The notes: generated by a model not told the origin, from the letters alone. A stretch of 64,000 nucleotides of DNA from Flavobacterium sp. ACN6 (GCF_002304005.1 NZ_MRCQ01000016.1:1-64000); one strand, 5' to 3'. Numbered from the stretch's first letter, positions 8,792-16,613 are shown. Made by a program: numbers and translations.

Positions 8792-11093
8792 ACATATAAG
8801 ACAATTTTATATAAAGTGTATGGCACTGTTTTCCTTGATTTTTATGGCAGGATGCAGTAATACAAAATATCTTCCAGAGGGCGATTTGCTTTATGTTGGA
8901 GGTTCGGTTACCGTAAAAGATTCGCTGATGAAAAAGAAAGATCGTAAAGCGCTGGAAACGGAACTGGAAGGTTTACTAAGACCAAAACCTAACAAACAAA
9001 TTTTGGGTTTACGACCTAAATTATGGATTTATAATTTGGCTGGCGAACCTAAAAAACAAAAGGGAACACGATATTGGCTCCGAAATAAAGTGGGAGAAGC
9101 GCCCGTTTTATTTAGCAAAGTTGATCTGGATTATAACGCATCGATTTTAAGAAATTTTGCAGAAAACAGAGGTTATTTTAAAACCCGTGTTAGTGCCGAT
9201 TCGACTGTTCGAAATAAAAGAGTAACTGCAGAATACACCGTTACTCCGAAAAAACAATACATCATAAAAAGCGTTACTTTTCCAGATGACTCTTTAAAAA
9301 TATCAAAAATATTAGCAAGAAGCAGTAGAAGAAGTCTTTTAAAAGTTGGAAAGCCGTACGATTTAGATTTGATCAAAGCCGAGCGTGAACGTCTTGATGC
9401 ACGATTAAAGGAAAAGGGATATTTTTATTTTAATCCCGATTATTTTTTGGCTAAAGTCGACAGCAGCAAAGGCGACCATGAAGTAAAAATTAGAATTGTT
9501 ATAAAAGATGATACGCCTTCTAAAGCATTAACATCATACAAGATTGATAAGATTTTTGTGTATCCAAATTATTCTCTAACAAACGACAGTGCAGTTTACA
9601 GAAAAAGAAATATTACACAATACAAAGATTTTACGATAATTGATACGGCAGAAACTTTTAAACCAAGAGTTTATGATCGAACGATTTACTTTAAAAAAGG
9701 AGATTTATATAATAGAAAAGATCACAATTTAACTCTAAACCGATTTGTGAATCTGGGAACATTTAGTTTTGTAAAAAATGAATTTAAGCCGTCTGATTCT
9801 ATTCCAAATGCTTTAAATTCCTATTATTATTTAACCTTGCTTCCTAAAAAATTTATTCGTGTTGAGGTGATAGGTAAAACCAATTCAGCAAGTTACACTG
9901 GAACAGAATTAAACTTAAATTGGAACAACCGAAACTTTTTTAGAGGTGCAGAATTATTTACAGCTTCGGTCTTTGGCGGTGCTGATTTTCAACTTGGCGG
10001 GGTAAATAAAGGAAAAAATATTTATAAACTCGGAGGGGAAGTTAGTTTGACTTGGCCTAGATTTATTACGCCTTTTAATATAGAAGGGAATAGTGAATTT
10101 GTACCAAGAACCAAAGCAACTTTGCGTTACGAATACCAAAAAAGAACACAATTATATGCGCTGAATTCTTTTAATACTTCTTTTGGCTATTTATGGAAAG
10201 AAAATATTCGTAAAGAACACCAGTTGAATGTTATTGATGTGACCTATGTGAGTCCGAATCATGTCACGGCAGAATATTTAGCCGATATAGAACAAGATGA
10301 AGCACTAAGAAGAGTAATCGAAAAGCAGTTAATTTTTGGCCCAACTTACAATTTTACTTATACAAACACGATGCAGAAGCGTCGAAAAAATACAATCTAT
10401 TTTAATGGTGAGCTGGATTTAGCGGGAAACATTACAGGATTGGTAACAGGCGCAAGTTATAAGAAAGATAATGTGAAGACCATTTTTGATGTTCCATTTA
10501 GTCAATATGTAAAAATCAAATCCGATTTCAGACATTATTTGAAGCTTGGAAAAGAAAGTGAATTAGCGAGCAGATTGATAGTTGGAGCTGGATTCGCCTA
10601 TGGAAATTCAAATACGCTTCCGACATCAAAACAATTTGTTGTGGGAGGAACTAACAGTATTCGAGCCTTTAGAGCAAGAACGTTAGGCCCTGGTAGTTAT
10701 GTTATTCCGCCAACAACAAATAATAATTATACGCCAGACCAATCAGCAGATTTAAAGTTGGAATTCAACACAGAATATCGAGCTAAATTGTTTAGTATTG
10801 TTCGTGGAGCGGTATTTGTAGATGTGGGAAATATTTGGCTTTTAAATGCTGATCCAGATAAACCTGGAGCCGAAATTTCAAAAGATTTTATGAAAGAACT
10901 TGCCGTTGGAGCAGGTGTCGGTTTACGTTTTGATTTGTCATTTTTAGTCTTGAGAACAGATTTAGCTATTCCGCTTCGAAATCCTGCATTGCCAGATGGA
11001 CAACGCTGGGTACTTGATAAGATTGATTTTGGAGACAGTTCTTGGAGAAAAGACAACCTGATTTTGAATATTGCTATCGGATATCCTTTTTAA
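8775..11093 (+). CDS. BamA/TamA-family outer membrane lipoprotein (TamL type)
   Basis: 772 residues from ATG 8775; a TTG at 8766 would add three. A hydrophobic stretch ending in FMAGC gives a lipobox with Cys at residue 27, so unlike E. coli TamA this is a lipoprotein, the arrangement called TamL in Bacteroidota. POTRA-like domains occupy roughly residues 60-370 and an Omp85 16-stranded barrel the rest. The Omp85 signature is seen in FVVGGTNSIRAFRARTLGPG (about residue 625), and the protein ends in a phenylalanine (IAIGYPF), as outer membrane barrels usually do. It overlaps tamB, which supports a TamB-TamL complex linking the two membranes. Confidence 0.9.
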   Translation: MNRKHRHIRQFYIKCMALFSLIFMAGCSNTKYLPEGDLLYVGGSVTVKDSLMKKKDRKALETELEGLLRPKPNKQILGLRPKLWIYNLAGEPKKQKGTRYWLRNKVGEAPVLFSKVDLDYNASILRNFAENRGYFKTRVSADSTVRNKRVTAEYTVTPKKQYIIKSVTFPDDSLKISKILARSSRRSLLKVGKPYDLDLIKAERERLDARLKEKGYFYFNPDYFLAKVDSSKGDHEVKIRIVIKDDTPSKALTSYKIDKIFVYPNYSLTNDSAVYRKRNITQYKDFTIIDTAETFKPRVYDRTIYFKKGDLYNRKDHNLTLNRFVNLGTFSFVKNEFKPSDSIPNALNSYYYLTLLPKKFIRVEVIGKTNSASYTGTELNLNWNNRNFFRGAELFTASVFGGADFQLGGVNKGKNIYKLGGEVSLTWPRFITPFNIEGNSEFVPRTKATLRYEYQKRTQLYALNSFNTSFGYLWKENIRKEHQLNVIDVTYVSPNHVTAEYLADIEQDEALRRVIEKQLIFGPTYNFTYTNTMQKRRKNTIYFNGELDLAGNITGLVTGASYKKDNVKTIFDVPFSQYVKIKSDFRHYLKLGKESELASRLIVGAGFAYGNSNTLPTSKQFVVGGTNSIRAFRARTLGPGSYVIPPTTNNNYTPDQSADLKLEFNTEYRAKLFSIVRGAVFVDVGNIWLLNADPDKPGAEISKDFMKELAVGAGVGLRFDLSFLVLRTDLAIPLRNPALPDGQRWVLDKIDFGDSSWRKDNLILNIAIGYPF

Positions 11094-11100
11094 AATTATT

Positions 11101-11223
11101 CGCCACGAATTCACTAATTATCACAATTACAGGAATGCTTAACTTGAATTTATCAAATTTTAATTTGTGAAATTGTAAAGATTAATACAAAAGAGATTAG
11201 CTAAAATTCACGAATTCTTGGCG
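11101..11223. repeat. Dispersed imperfect palindrome, CCACGAATT family
   Basis: Left side CGCCACGAATTCACTAATT begins at 11101. Its imperfect reverse complement, ATTCACGAATTCTTGGCG, ends at 11222. The same arm sequence recurs at 16339-16416, so this is a dispersed family. It fills most of the 177-nt gap between the Omp85 gene and the DUF4230 gene. Confidence 0.65.
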
Positions 11224-11270
11224 GAAAAAACTAAAAAAAGAAGTAAATTGCTCTTAAATATTTAACTAGA

Positions 11271-11900
11271 ATGCAAAACTTACTCAAAAGAATTATAGGT
11301 GTCGGTGTCATTGTTTTACTAATTGTGCTCGCTTTTAAATATTGCGATTTCAAGAAAGAAGATGATTCTACAATCGATTATAATACCAATTTAATTCAGC
11401 AGCAAATTCTTAATGTTGGAAAATTGGTTGTCACCGAAGGTCATTTTTCAGAAGTGATCACCTATAAAAACCAACAGAAGTATTTGATGGATATGGTTTC
11501 TTTTGAGAAGAAAGCATTAGTTGTTGTAAATGCCAATGTTACGGTTGCTTACGATCTGCATCAAATGAAATACGACATCGATGAAAAAAATAAAACGATT
11601 ACGATTTTAAATATTCCCAAAGAAGAAATTACCATAAATCCAGATATTCAGTTTTATGATGTCGAACAAAGTAAATTAAATCCGTTTACAGGAGATGATT
11701 ACAATAAAATCAACAAATCAGTAAAAGCCAATCTGGCAAAGAAAATCGAAAAATCTTCCTTAAAAACAAATGCCCAAAATAGATTGATAAGTGAATTATC
11801 AAAGATTTTAATTTTGACGAACTCTATGGGATGGAAATTACAATACAACGGAAAAACTATTGAATCAGAAACGGAGTTGAACCAAGATTTGAAATTGTGA
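11271..11900 (+). CDS. DUF4230 domain membrane-anchored protein
   Basis: 209 residues with an N-terminal membrane helix at about residues 8-24 (IIGVGVIVLLIVLAF) and the rest probably periplasmic. Residues 40-190 match the DUF4230 pattern I recognise: a start around ILNVGKLVVTEGHFSEVITY, then a central VNANVTVAYDLHQMKYDI, then a helical part with conserved lysines. The molecular function of the family is not known. It lies 177 nt downstream of the tamB-tamL pair on the same strand, separated by a dispersed palindrome, so joint transcription is possible but unproven. Confidence 0.8.
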   Translation: MQNLLKRIIGVGVIVLLIVLAFKYCDFKKEDDSTIDYNTNLIQQQILNVGKLVVTEGHFSEVITYKNQQKYLMDMVSFEKKALVVVNANVTVAYDLHQMKYDIDEKNKTITILNIPKEEITINPDIQFYDVEQSKLNPFTGDDYNKINKSVKANLAKKIEKSSLKTNAQNRLISELSKILILTNSMGWKLQYNGKTIESETELNQDLKL

Positions 11901-11955
11901 TTTTTAGAGGTTCAAAGGTTCAAAGGTTGAGAGTTACAAAGGTTTTATCGTAATC

Positions 11956-12057
11956 TTGTCATCCTGAGGAACGAAGGATCACACTCGTAATTCGACAAAG
12001 ATTGATAAATTTCTGTACGGAGTTTCTAGTGTGATCCTTCGTTCCTTAGGATGACAA
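11956..12057. repeat. Dispersed palindrome, TGTCATCCTGAG family
   Basis: Left arm 11956-11984 and right arm 12029-12057 are 29 nt long and complementary except for one position; the spacer is 44 nt. The left arm starts TTGTCATCCTGAGGAACG. A second element with the same first 12 bases lies at 17263-17328. It sits between the convergent DUF4230 and hydroxylase genes, where a hairpin could also stop transcription. Confidence 0.85.
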
Positions 12058-12066
12058 AAGGGGTAA

Positions 12067-12170
12067 AAAAACTTTGCGACTTCGCGTCTTTGCGAGATTA
12101 AAAAATCCCCGCTTATCGGTTTATAAATCTGCGTGAAAAAATCTTCGCGCCCTAGTGCCTTTGCGGCAAA
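12067..12170. repeat. Remnants of the CTTTGCGACTT repeat family
   Basis: ACTTTGCGACTTCGCGTCTTTGCG at 12070-12093 resembles the left arm of the array at 1-660. CTTCGCGCCCTAGTGCCTTTGCGGCAAAG at 12143-12171 is a related form that runs into the 3' end of the hydroxylase gene. These are degenerate, single copies. Confidence 0.6.
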
Positions 12171-13918
12171 GAATGATCAAAAATCAAATTCAAACCACTA
12201 GCAATTAGATGTGCAATCTCAGGACGTCTTTCCTTCAATTTATCCAGATAAACCAATACTTCCTGTAAAAGCTGTTTCTCATCAGAATCTTTTAAAAGTT
12301 CTGCAATTTCAATACTCAAAAGCCAATCATTAGAATGGTTGTTTTTCAGTTTTTCAAAAACAGGCTGAAGTTCATTTTTAGATTCTTTGGAGTTTCTGAT
12401 ATTGCGAACAGATGCATATAAAATCTCCAATTCATCACGTTCATCGGTATGTTTTGCTTTAATAGTTTGAGTTGTTGGAACAATATTTATTAAGTCAAAA
12501 CTATTTACGTCCGCTGGGCCAGAGAATGCCGAAATGACTTTTTTACCTATAGCCATATCATAATTACCCCAGTCTGGTTGAAACAAAATAGTTTCTCCCT
12601 GCGTTACCGTACAATTTCTAAAACTGATTAAAATGATTTCGCCATGCAGATTTCTAGAACCAGTAATAATTTCTCCTTCTACAATAATATTGCCTTCAAA
12701 TTCCAGTTTTACGGTTTCATTTTCTACAATGCTGTAAGCCTGTAAATCTTTCGGACTCATATCTTCAATCGCAAGATTAAAACCTTTCAATTTTCCAATC
12801 GGACTTCCAAATCCGTGTGGATGAGTTAAAGTTCCGTGGCCGACTAATTCTTTTTCGCGGTAAGAAAGAGCCGTTTTTCCAGTTGTTTGGATATAAACAG
12901 GTTTTCCTTCATCTTCAATTACATTGGTAAAAACTCCAGAAATTTGTAAACCAGTACTCAATTCAATTGTTCCTAAAGCATTGGAGTGAATTAATTTTTG
13001 GATTCCTGAAAGACCTCCAGTTCTTAAAGCCATTTTATTTGCAAATTCTTCTAAAATCAAACTCAAATGAGAAAAAGTTGGCGTTACATACAATTGAGGC
13101 TGTAACTGCGTAATATCAAAATTCTGATTTGCAGCCGAAATATCGTAAGGGATTTTCTTCACATTTTCCGTCATGCACCAAGCACTTTCTCCAATTGAAG
13201 AAAGCAGTCCTGCACCGTAAATTTTTGGATCTTCAACACTTCCGATCAAACCATATTCTACGGTCCACCAATGCAAATTTCTAATTTGAGCCATTTCAGA
13301 TAGTTCACCCATATCATTTTGTAAATCGGCAACTGCTTTTTCGGCTGCGTCAATTTTTTCCTGCGGCGTGTCTTCGGCTTCTTTTAAAATTGAAAGCAGA
13401 CGAATCGCTTCATACATTTGATAATCTTTGTGAGACGAAATCGCTTTACAGCCAATTTCCCCAAACCGTCTTAGATATTCGGCATATTCAGGATTGGCAA
13501 TAATAGGAGCGTGGCCGGCACCTTCATGAATGATATCTGGCGCGGGCGTATATTCAATATGTTCTAACTGTCTAATGTCTGAAGCAATAACCAAAACATT
13601 ATAGGCTTGAAACTCCATAAATGCATTTGGCGGAATAAAGCCATCGACTGCAACTGCTGCCCAGCCAATTTCGCTTAGAATTCGGTTCATGCCATACATG
13701 CTCGGAATAGAGTCAATCTCGATTCCAGTTTTGCGTAAACCTTCCAAATAAGAATGGTGCGCCACTTTAGAAAGATAATCTACATTTTTACGCATCACAT
13801 ATCGCCAAACCGCTTGATTAATAGGTGTATAATCACTATAATCTTGAGGTTTGATAAATTGCTGTAAATGTTTAGGCAATCTTTCTAATAACGGATTGGT
13901 TTCAATATTTGGATTCAT
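12152..13918 (-). CDS. Biopterin-dependent aromatic amino acid hydroxylase (phenylalanine 4-monooxygenase type)
   Basis: 588 residues. The catalytic domain of pterin-dependent hydroxylases lies at about residues 30-330. PDIIHEGAGHAP supplies iron ligands His131 and His136, and HWWTVEYGLI supplies the third, Glu221. These enzymes hydroxylate Phe (or Tyr/Trp) with O2 and tetrahydropterin. Known bacterial PhhA proteins are about 260-300 residues long; this one has an extra C-terminal region of about 250 residues that I do not recognise. It is not the N-terminal ACT domain of animal enzymes. The last six residues (SLPQRH) are encoded by repeat-like DNA. No pterin-recycling dehydratase gene is adjacent. 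Confidence 0.9.
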   Translation of the reverse strand: MNPNIETNPLLERLPKHLQQFIKPQDYSDYTPINQAVWRYVMRKNVDYLSKVAHHSYLEGLRKTGIEIDSIPSMYGMNRILSEIGWAAVAVDGFIPPNAFMEFQAYNVLVIASDIRQLEHIEYTPAPDIIHEGAGHAPIIANPEYAEYLRRFGEIGCKAISSHKDYQMYEAIRLLSILKEAEDTPQEKIDAAEKAVADLQNDMGELSEMAQIRNLHWWTVEYGLIGSVEDPKIYGAGLLSSIGESAWCMTENVKKIPYDISAANQNFDITQLQPQLYVTPTFSHLSLILEEFANKMALRTGGLSGIQKLIHSNALGTIELSTGLQISGVFTNVIEDEGKPVYIQTTGKTALSYREKELVGHGTLTHPHGFGSPIGKLKGFNLAIEDMSPKDLQAYSIVENETVKLEFEGNIIVEGEIITGSRNLHGEIILISFRNCTVTQGETILFQPDWGNYDMAIGKKVISAFSGPADVNSFDLINIVPTTQTIKAKHTDERDELEILYASVRNIRNSKESKNELQPVFEKLKNNHSNDWLLSIEIAELLKDSDEKQLLQEVLVYLDKLKERRPEIAHLIASGLNLIFDHSLPQRH

Positions 13919-14055
13919 TTCGAAAACGTTGTAGATTAGAATGTAAAATTACGAATTTAGACCGCTAATTTTTGCTATTCTTCACAATATTTTTATTCGA
14001 AAGTGAATTTTATTGCGTTTTTGTAAGTTTTTAATGAAAGGAAGAATTTGGACTT

Positions 14056-14502
14056 TTAGCAGTCATTATTATCGAAACTCACTCTTTCCATTGTGTTTTT
14101 ATAGTTTTCAATTTCTTTCTTGGTCATTGAAGTTTCTTTTAGGTCAACCTTTAACTGCTTTTTAGTGTCAGGGCTGATCCATAAACCAGAGAAAGTATTT
14201 CCTGTTTTCTTTACAATTAAGACACCGCTGAAACCATGTTCAACCATTACAAATTCATTTTCAGCTTTTTTGTTCTGCGTAGGATAGATTTGAATCCATT
14301 TGCTAGATTTATCGTAGCGATACATGGAGGCAAACATTAAATCGGCCGTACAAGGATTCTCTTCTGTTTGAATATAAAGCGTTATTGGTATTTTTCCATC
14401 AATAGTTCCTTTGTATAAATTAGAAACTGGAGCTTGAGATTGTGCGTTTAGATGAGTAAAAAAAGAGAAACAAATTAGAAAGAACAGGATAACTTTTTTC
14501 AT
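14056..14502 (-). CDS. Secreted protein of unknown function
   Basis: 148 residues with a clear signal peptide (MKKVILFFLICFSFFTHLNA, cleavage before QSQ). The mature part has a beta-rich look, with GKIPITLYIQTEENPC and NTFSGLWISPDTKKQLKVDL, and a Cys pair (ENPC and the C-terminal DNDC) that could form a disulfide. I do not recognise a named domain. It has its own well-formed promoter at 14538-14567 and lies between the hydroxylase and the truncated haemoglobin genes, all on the minus strand. Confidence 0.7.
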   Translation of the reverse strand: MKKVILFFLICFSFFTHLNAQSQAPVSNLYKGTIDGKIPITLYIQTEENPCTADLMFASMYRYDKSSKWIQIYPTQNKKAENEFVMVEHGFSGVLIVKKTGNTFSGLWISPDTKKQLKVDLKETSMTKKEIENYKNTMERVSFDNNDC

Positions 14503-14537
14503 TTTAATGATTGATTTTTGATAGTATTTGGATCAAT

Positions 14538-14567
14538 CAAAATTATTTAATTTAAAATAGTTTCCAA
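14538..14567 (-). promoter_or_regulatory. Bacteroidota-type promoter of the secreted protein gene
   Basis: On the minus strand, TTG (14565-14567) is followed after 19 nt by TAATTTTG (14538-14545), matching the -33/-7 pattern TTG-N19-TAnnTTTG. The ATG at 14502 would lie about 30 nt after the start of transcription. Confidence 0.65.
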
Positions 14568-14584
14568 CTTTAATGTCAAGTATT

Positions 14585-14995
14585 TTAAGATTTACCTGAT
14601 GAATTTCTTAATTCATTTTCAGCATTTCTAAAATACTCGATTTTGTGGCTGAACATAAAAGCCATATTTGTGGCACGCATTTTAGCTTCTTCGGTAATTG
14701 GCCCTGCAAACTGTGAATCTATTGTTGAATTAAAAATTGCAATCCAGCGGTCAAAATGAGTTTGATCAACAGGCAATTGTTTGTGCGGCGGAAATGGCGT
14801 TCCAGAATAAGCGCGTACATCAAACAAAATAGTCTGCCAGAAATTATACATTTTTTGTAAATGAGGCTCCCAGCGATCTTGCAGTTTATCATTAAAAATT
14901 GGACCAATAAGATCATCTTTTCTAACATTGTTATAAAAGCTGTCAACCATTTGTTTAATGTCTTCTATCGTGGAAATATCTTTTAGCGCTGCCAT
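14585..14995 (-). CDS. Group III truncated haemoglobin
   Basis: 136 residues, the usual length of a 2-over-2 globin. Group III features are visible: FYNNVRKDDLIGPIFND at the start (B helix/CD), the W-rich stretch YNFWQTILFD (E helix), and LPVDQTHFDRWIAIF, in which the His is the likely proximal haem ligand (F8). Such globins bind O2 or NO and are linked to nitrosative or low-oxygen stress; which applies here is inference. The gene has its own promoter, with an FNR-type dyad upstream (15052-15067), in the gap after ilvA. Confidence 0.9.
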   Translation of the reverse strand: MAALKDISTIEDIKQMVDSFYNNVRKDDLIGPIFNDKLQDRWEPHLQKMYNFWQTILFDVRAYSGTPFPPHKQLPVDQTHFDRWIAIFNSTIDSQFAGPITEEAKMRATNMAFMFSHKIEYFRNAENELRNSSGKS

Positions 14996-15021
14996 TTTTT
15001 TTGTATTTTAAAAGTAGAATG

Positions 15022-15029
15022 CAAAAATA
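15022..15029 (-). promoter_or_regulatory. -7 box of the truncated haemoglobin promoter
   Basis: TATTTTTG on the minus strand fits TAnnTTTG and lies 27 nt before the ATG at 14995. No -33 TTG is found 17-23 nt upstream, which suggests dependence on an activator. Confidence 0.55.
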
Positions 15030-15051
15030 CGTTTTAACTTCTTTTTTATTT

Positions 15052-15067
15052 AATGATATTTATCATT
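15052..15067 (-). promoter_or_regulatory. FNR/Crp-type dyad upstream of the truncated haemoglobin
   Basis: AATGATA-AA-TATCATT is a perfect 7+7 dyad and contains TGAT-N4-ATCA, the core of FNR/DNR-type sites (TTGAT-N4-ATCAA). Its centre (15059.5) is about 42 bp upstream of the start predicted from the -7 box, the usual place for a class II activator of the Crp/Fnr family. The site is seen; the regulator is inferred. Confidence 0.5.
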
Positions 15068-15077
15068 CACGAAATAA

Positions 15078-16322
15078 TTACCCAATTAACTGTGTAAACA
15101 AATCCTGATTATCATTTAAATATTGAAACTCAAAACCAAATTCGGTCATTTTCATTTTGATCGACATAATATCTTTTTTGTTTTTCAATTCTAATCCTAC
15201 AACAACAGAACCTACTTCTCGGCTGTTTTTCTTAGCAAACTGAAAATAAGTAATATCGTCATCTGGGCCTAAAATGTTATTTACAAATTCTTTCAAAGCT
15301 CCTGGACGCTGCGGAAACTGAATCATAAAATAGTGCATTAAACCTTCATAAAGTAGAGAACGTTCTTTTATTTCGGCCGTTCTTTCGATGTCGTTATTAC
15401 TGCCGCTTACGATGCACACTACATTTTTGCCTTTTATTTTTTCCTTATAAAAATCCAAAGCAGCAATGGTCAAAGCACCAGCAGGTTCAACGACCATTGC
15501 TTCTTCATTGTACAAACGTAAAATTGTCGTGCAGACTTTTCCTTCGGGAACCAAAATAATGTCTTCTAGATTATAACGGCAGATTTCAAAAGTTTTATCT
15601 CCGACTTGTTTTACTGCAGCGCCATCAACAAATTTATCGATCGTTTTTAAAGCCGTATTTTTATTTTCTTCAATTGAAGTTTTCATCGAAGGAGCACCTT
15701 TTGGCTCAACGCCTATTATCTTAGTATGAGGACTTAAATGTCTAAAAACCTCAGATAATCCAGACGCCAGTCCGCCGCCGCCAATTGGAACAAAAACATA
15801 ATCGATTGGTTCTTTAAAACTTTCCAGAATTTCTAATCCAACTGTTCCTTGTCCGGCAATTACTTTTTCATCATCAAACGGATGAATAAAAGTTTTATGA
15901 TTTTTGATGGCATCTGCGGTTGCCGAAGCATACGCATCATCAAAAGTATCGCCCGTTAAAACAATTTCAACAAAAGATTTTCCGAATAATTGAACTTGTT
16001 TTACTTTTTGTTTTGGAGTAGTTTTTGGCATATAAATTTTGCCTTTTATGTGCAGCAGATTGCAGGAATAGGCAACCCCCTGCGCGTGATTTCCAGCACT
16101 CGCACAAACAATTCCGTTTGCTTTTTCTTTTTCGTTTAACGAAGAAATCTTGTTATAAGCGCCTCTAATTTTATACGACCGGACAATTTGTAAATCTTCT
16201 CTTTTTAATAAAATAGTAGCATCAAATTCGTCTGAAAGATTTAAATTTTGGGTTAGAGGTGTAGCGGCAACCACATCTTCGAGCTGCTTTTTTGCATTAA
16301 GTACTTCGTTAAATAGATTCAT
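15078..16322 (-). CDS. ilvA: Threonine ammonia-lyase (threonine deaminase)
   Basis: 414 residues from ATG 16322. A GTG at 16343 is in frame but lies inside a dispersed repeat arm, so ATG was chosen. It converts threonine to 2-oxobutyrate, the first step of isoleucine synthesis. PLP-binding Lys51 sits in SYKIRGAYN, and the phosphate-binding glycine loop is VPIGGGGLASG. The C-terminal ~90 residues (LMHYFMIQFPQRPGALKEF...) form one ACT-like regulatory domain, shorter than the double domain of E. coli IlvA (514 aa). It is preceded by an Ile-rich leader peptide and attenuator (16443-16613), so expression should respond to charged tRNA-Ile. No other ilv genes are near. Confidence 0.93.
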   Translation of the reverse strand: MNLFNEVLNAKKQLEDVVAATPLTQNLNLSDEFDATILLKREDLQIVRSYKIRGAYNKISSLNEKEKANGIVCASAGNHAQGVAYSCNLLHIKGKIYMPKTTPKQKVKQVQLFGKSFVEIVLTGDTFDDAYASATADAIKNHKTFIHPFDDEKVIAGQGTVGLEILESFKEPIDYVFVPIGGGGLASGLSEVFRHLSPHTKIIGVEPKGAPSMKTSIEENKNTALKTIDKFVDGAAVKQVGDKTFEICRYNLEDIILVPEGKVCTTILRLYNEEAMVVEPAGALTIAALDFYKEKIKGKNVVCIVSGSNNDIERTAEIKERSLLYEGLMHYFMIQFPQRPGALKEFVNNILGPDDDITYFQFAKKNSREVGSVVVGLELKNKKDIMSIKMKMTEFGFEFQYLNDNQDLFTQLIG

Positions 16323-16338
16323 GTTGTTTGTTTTTGCT

Positions 16339-16416
16339 GCCACGAATTACACCAATTTTCACTAATTTTAGTTTAAGTTAAAAAAATAATTCGTGCTAAT
16401 TCGTGTAATTCGTGGC
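16339..16416. repeat. Dispersed palindrome, CCACGAATT family, in the ilvA leader
   Basis: GCCACGAATTAC (16339-16350) and its exact reverse complement (16405-16416) bound an imperfect palindrome containing repeated AATTCGTG motifs. It lies between the attenuator and the ilvA start codon, so it would be part of the ilvA mRNA leader. It is related to 11101-11223. Confidence 0.75.
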
Positions 16417-16437
16417 TATTTTTTAGTTTTTCTAAAT

Positions 16438-16463
16438 AAAAAAACCTCCCGATGTGGGAGGTT
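16438..16463 (-). terminator. Attenuator terminator of ilvA
   Basis: On the minus strand, AACCTCCC (16456-16463) and GGGAGGTT (16443-16450) form a perfect 8-bp stem with a 5-nt loop, followed by a run of seven T (16444-16438). It lies between the leader peptide stop and ilvA. A competing pairing is possible: GGAGTGTT (16493-16500) can pair with the 5' arm AACCTCC with one bulged base, which would open the terminator. Confidence 0.8.
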
Positions 16464-16504
16464 CTTATAAATTATATTTTACTTATTTATATAACACTCC
16501 GCCA

Positions 16505-16564
16505 TTACTGCTCAATTGCAATAATACTAATAATAGCGATCATAATGTTATTAAAATTTTTCAT
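16505..16564 (-). CDS. Isoleucine-rich leader peptide of ilvA
   Basis: A 19-codon reading frame, MKNFNNIMIAIISIIAIEQ, with seven Ile, six of them within residues 9-17, and no Thr, Leu or Val. Six of the seven Ile codons are ATT and one is ATC. It ends four nt before the antiterminator segment (16493-16500), so a ribosome paused at the Ile codons would leave that segment free, while one reaching the stop would cover it. The promoter (16582-16613) and terminator stem (16443-16463) complete a classical attenuator. Translation is inferred; the start has only an A-rich leader (AAAGAAAA) and no Shine-Dalgarno sequence. Confidence 0.8.
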   Translation of the reverse strand: MKNFNNIMIAIISIIAIEQ

Positions 16565-16581
16565 TTTTCTTTGTTGAAAAA

Positions 16582-16613
16582 CAAATGTATTAATTATTTT
16601 TTGAAGAAGTCAA
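16582..16613 (-). promoter_or_regulatory. Promoter of the ilvA leader transcript
   Basis: On the minus strand, TTGAC (TTG at 16611-16613) is followed after 21 nt by TACATTTG (16582-16589), a good match to TTG-N19-21-TAnnTTTG. Transcription would start near 16577, about 13 nt before the leader ATG at 16564. Confidence 0.75.
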
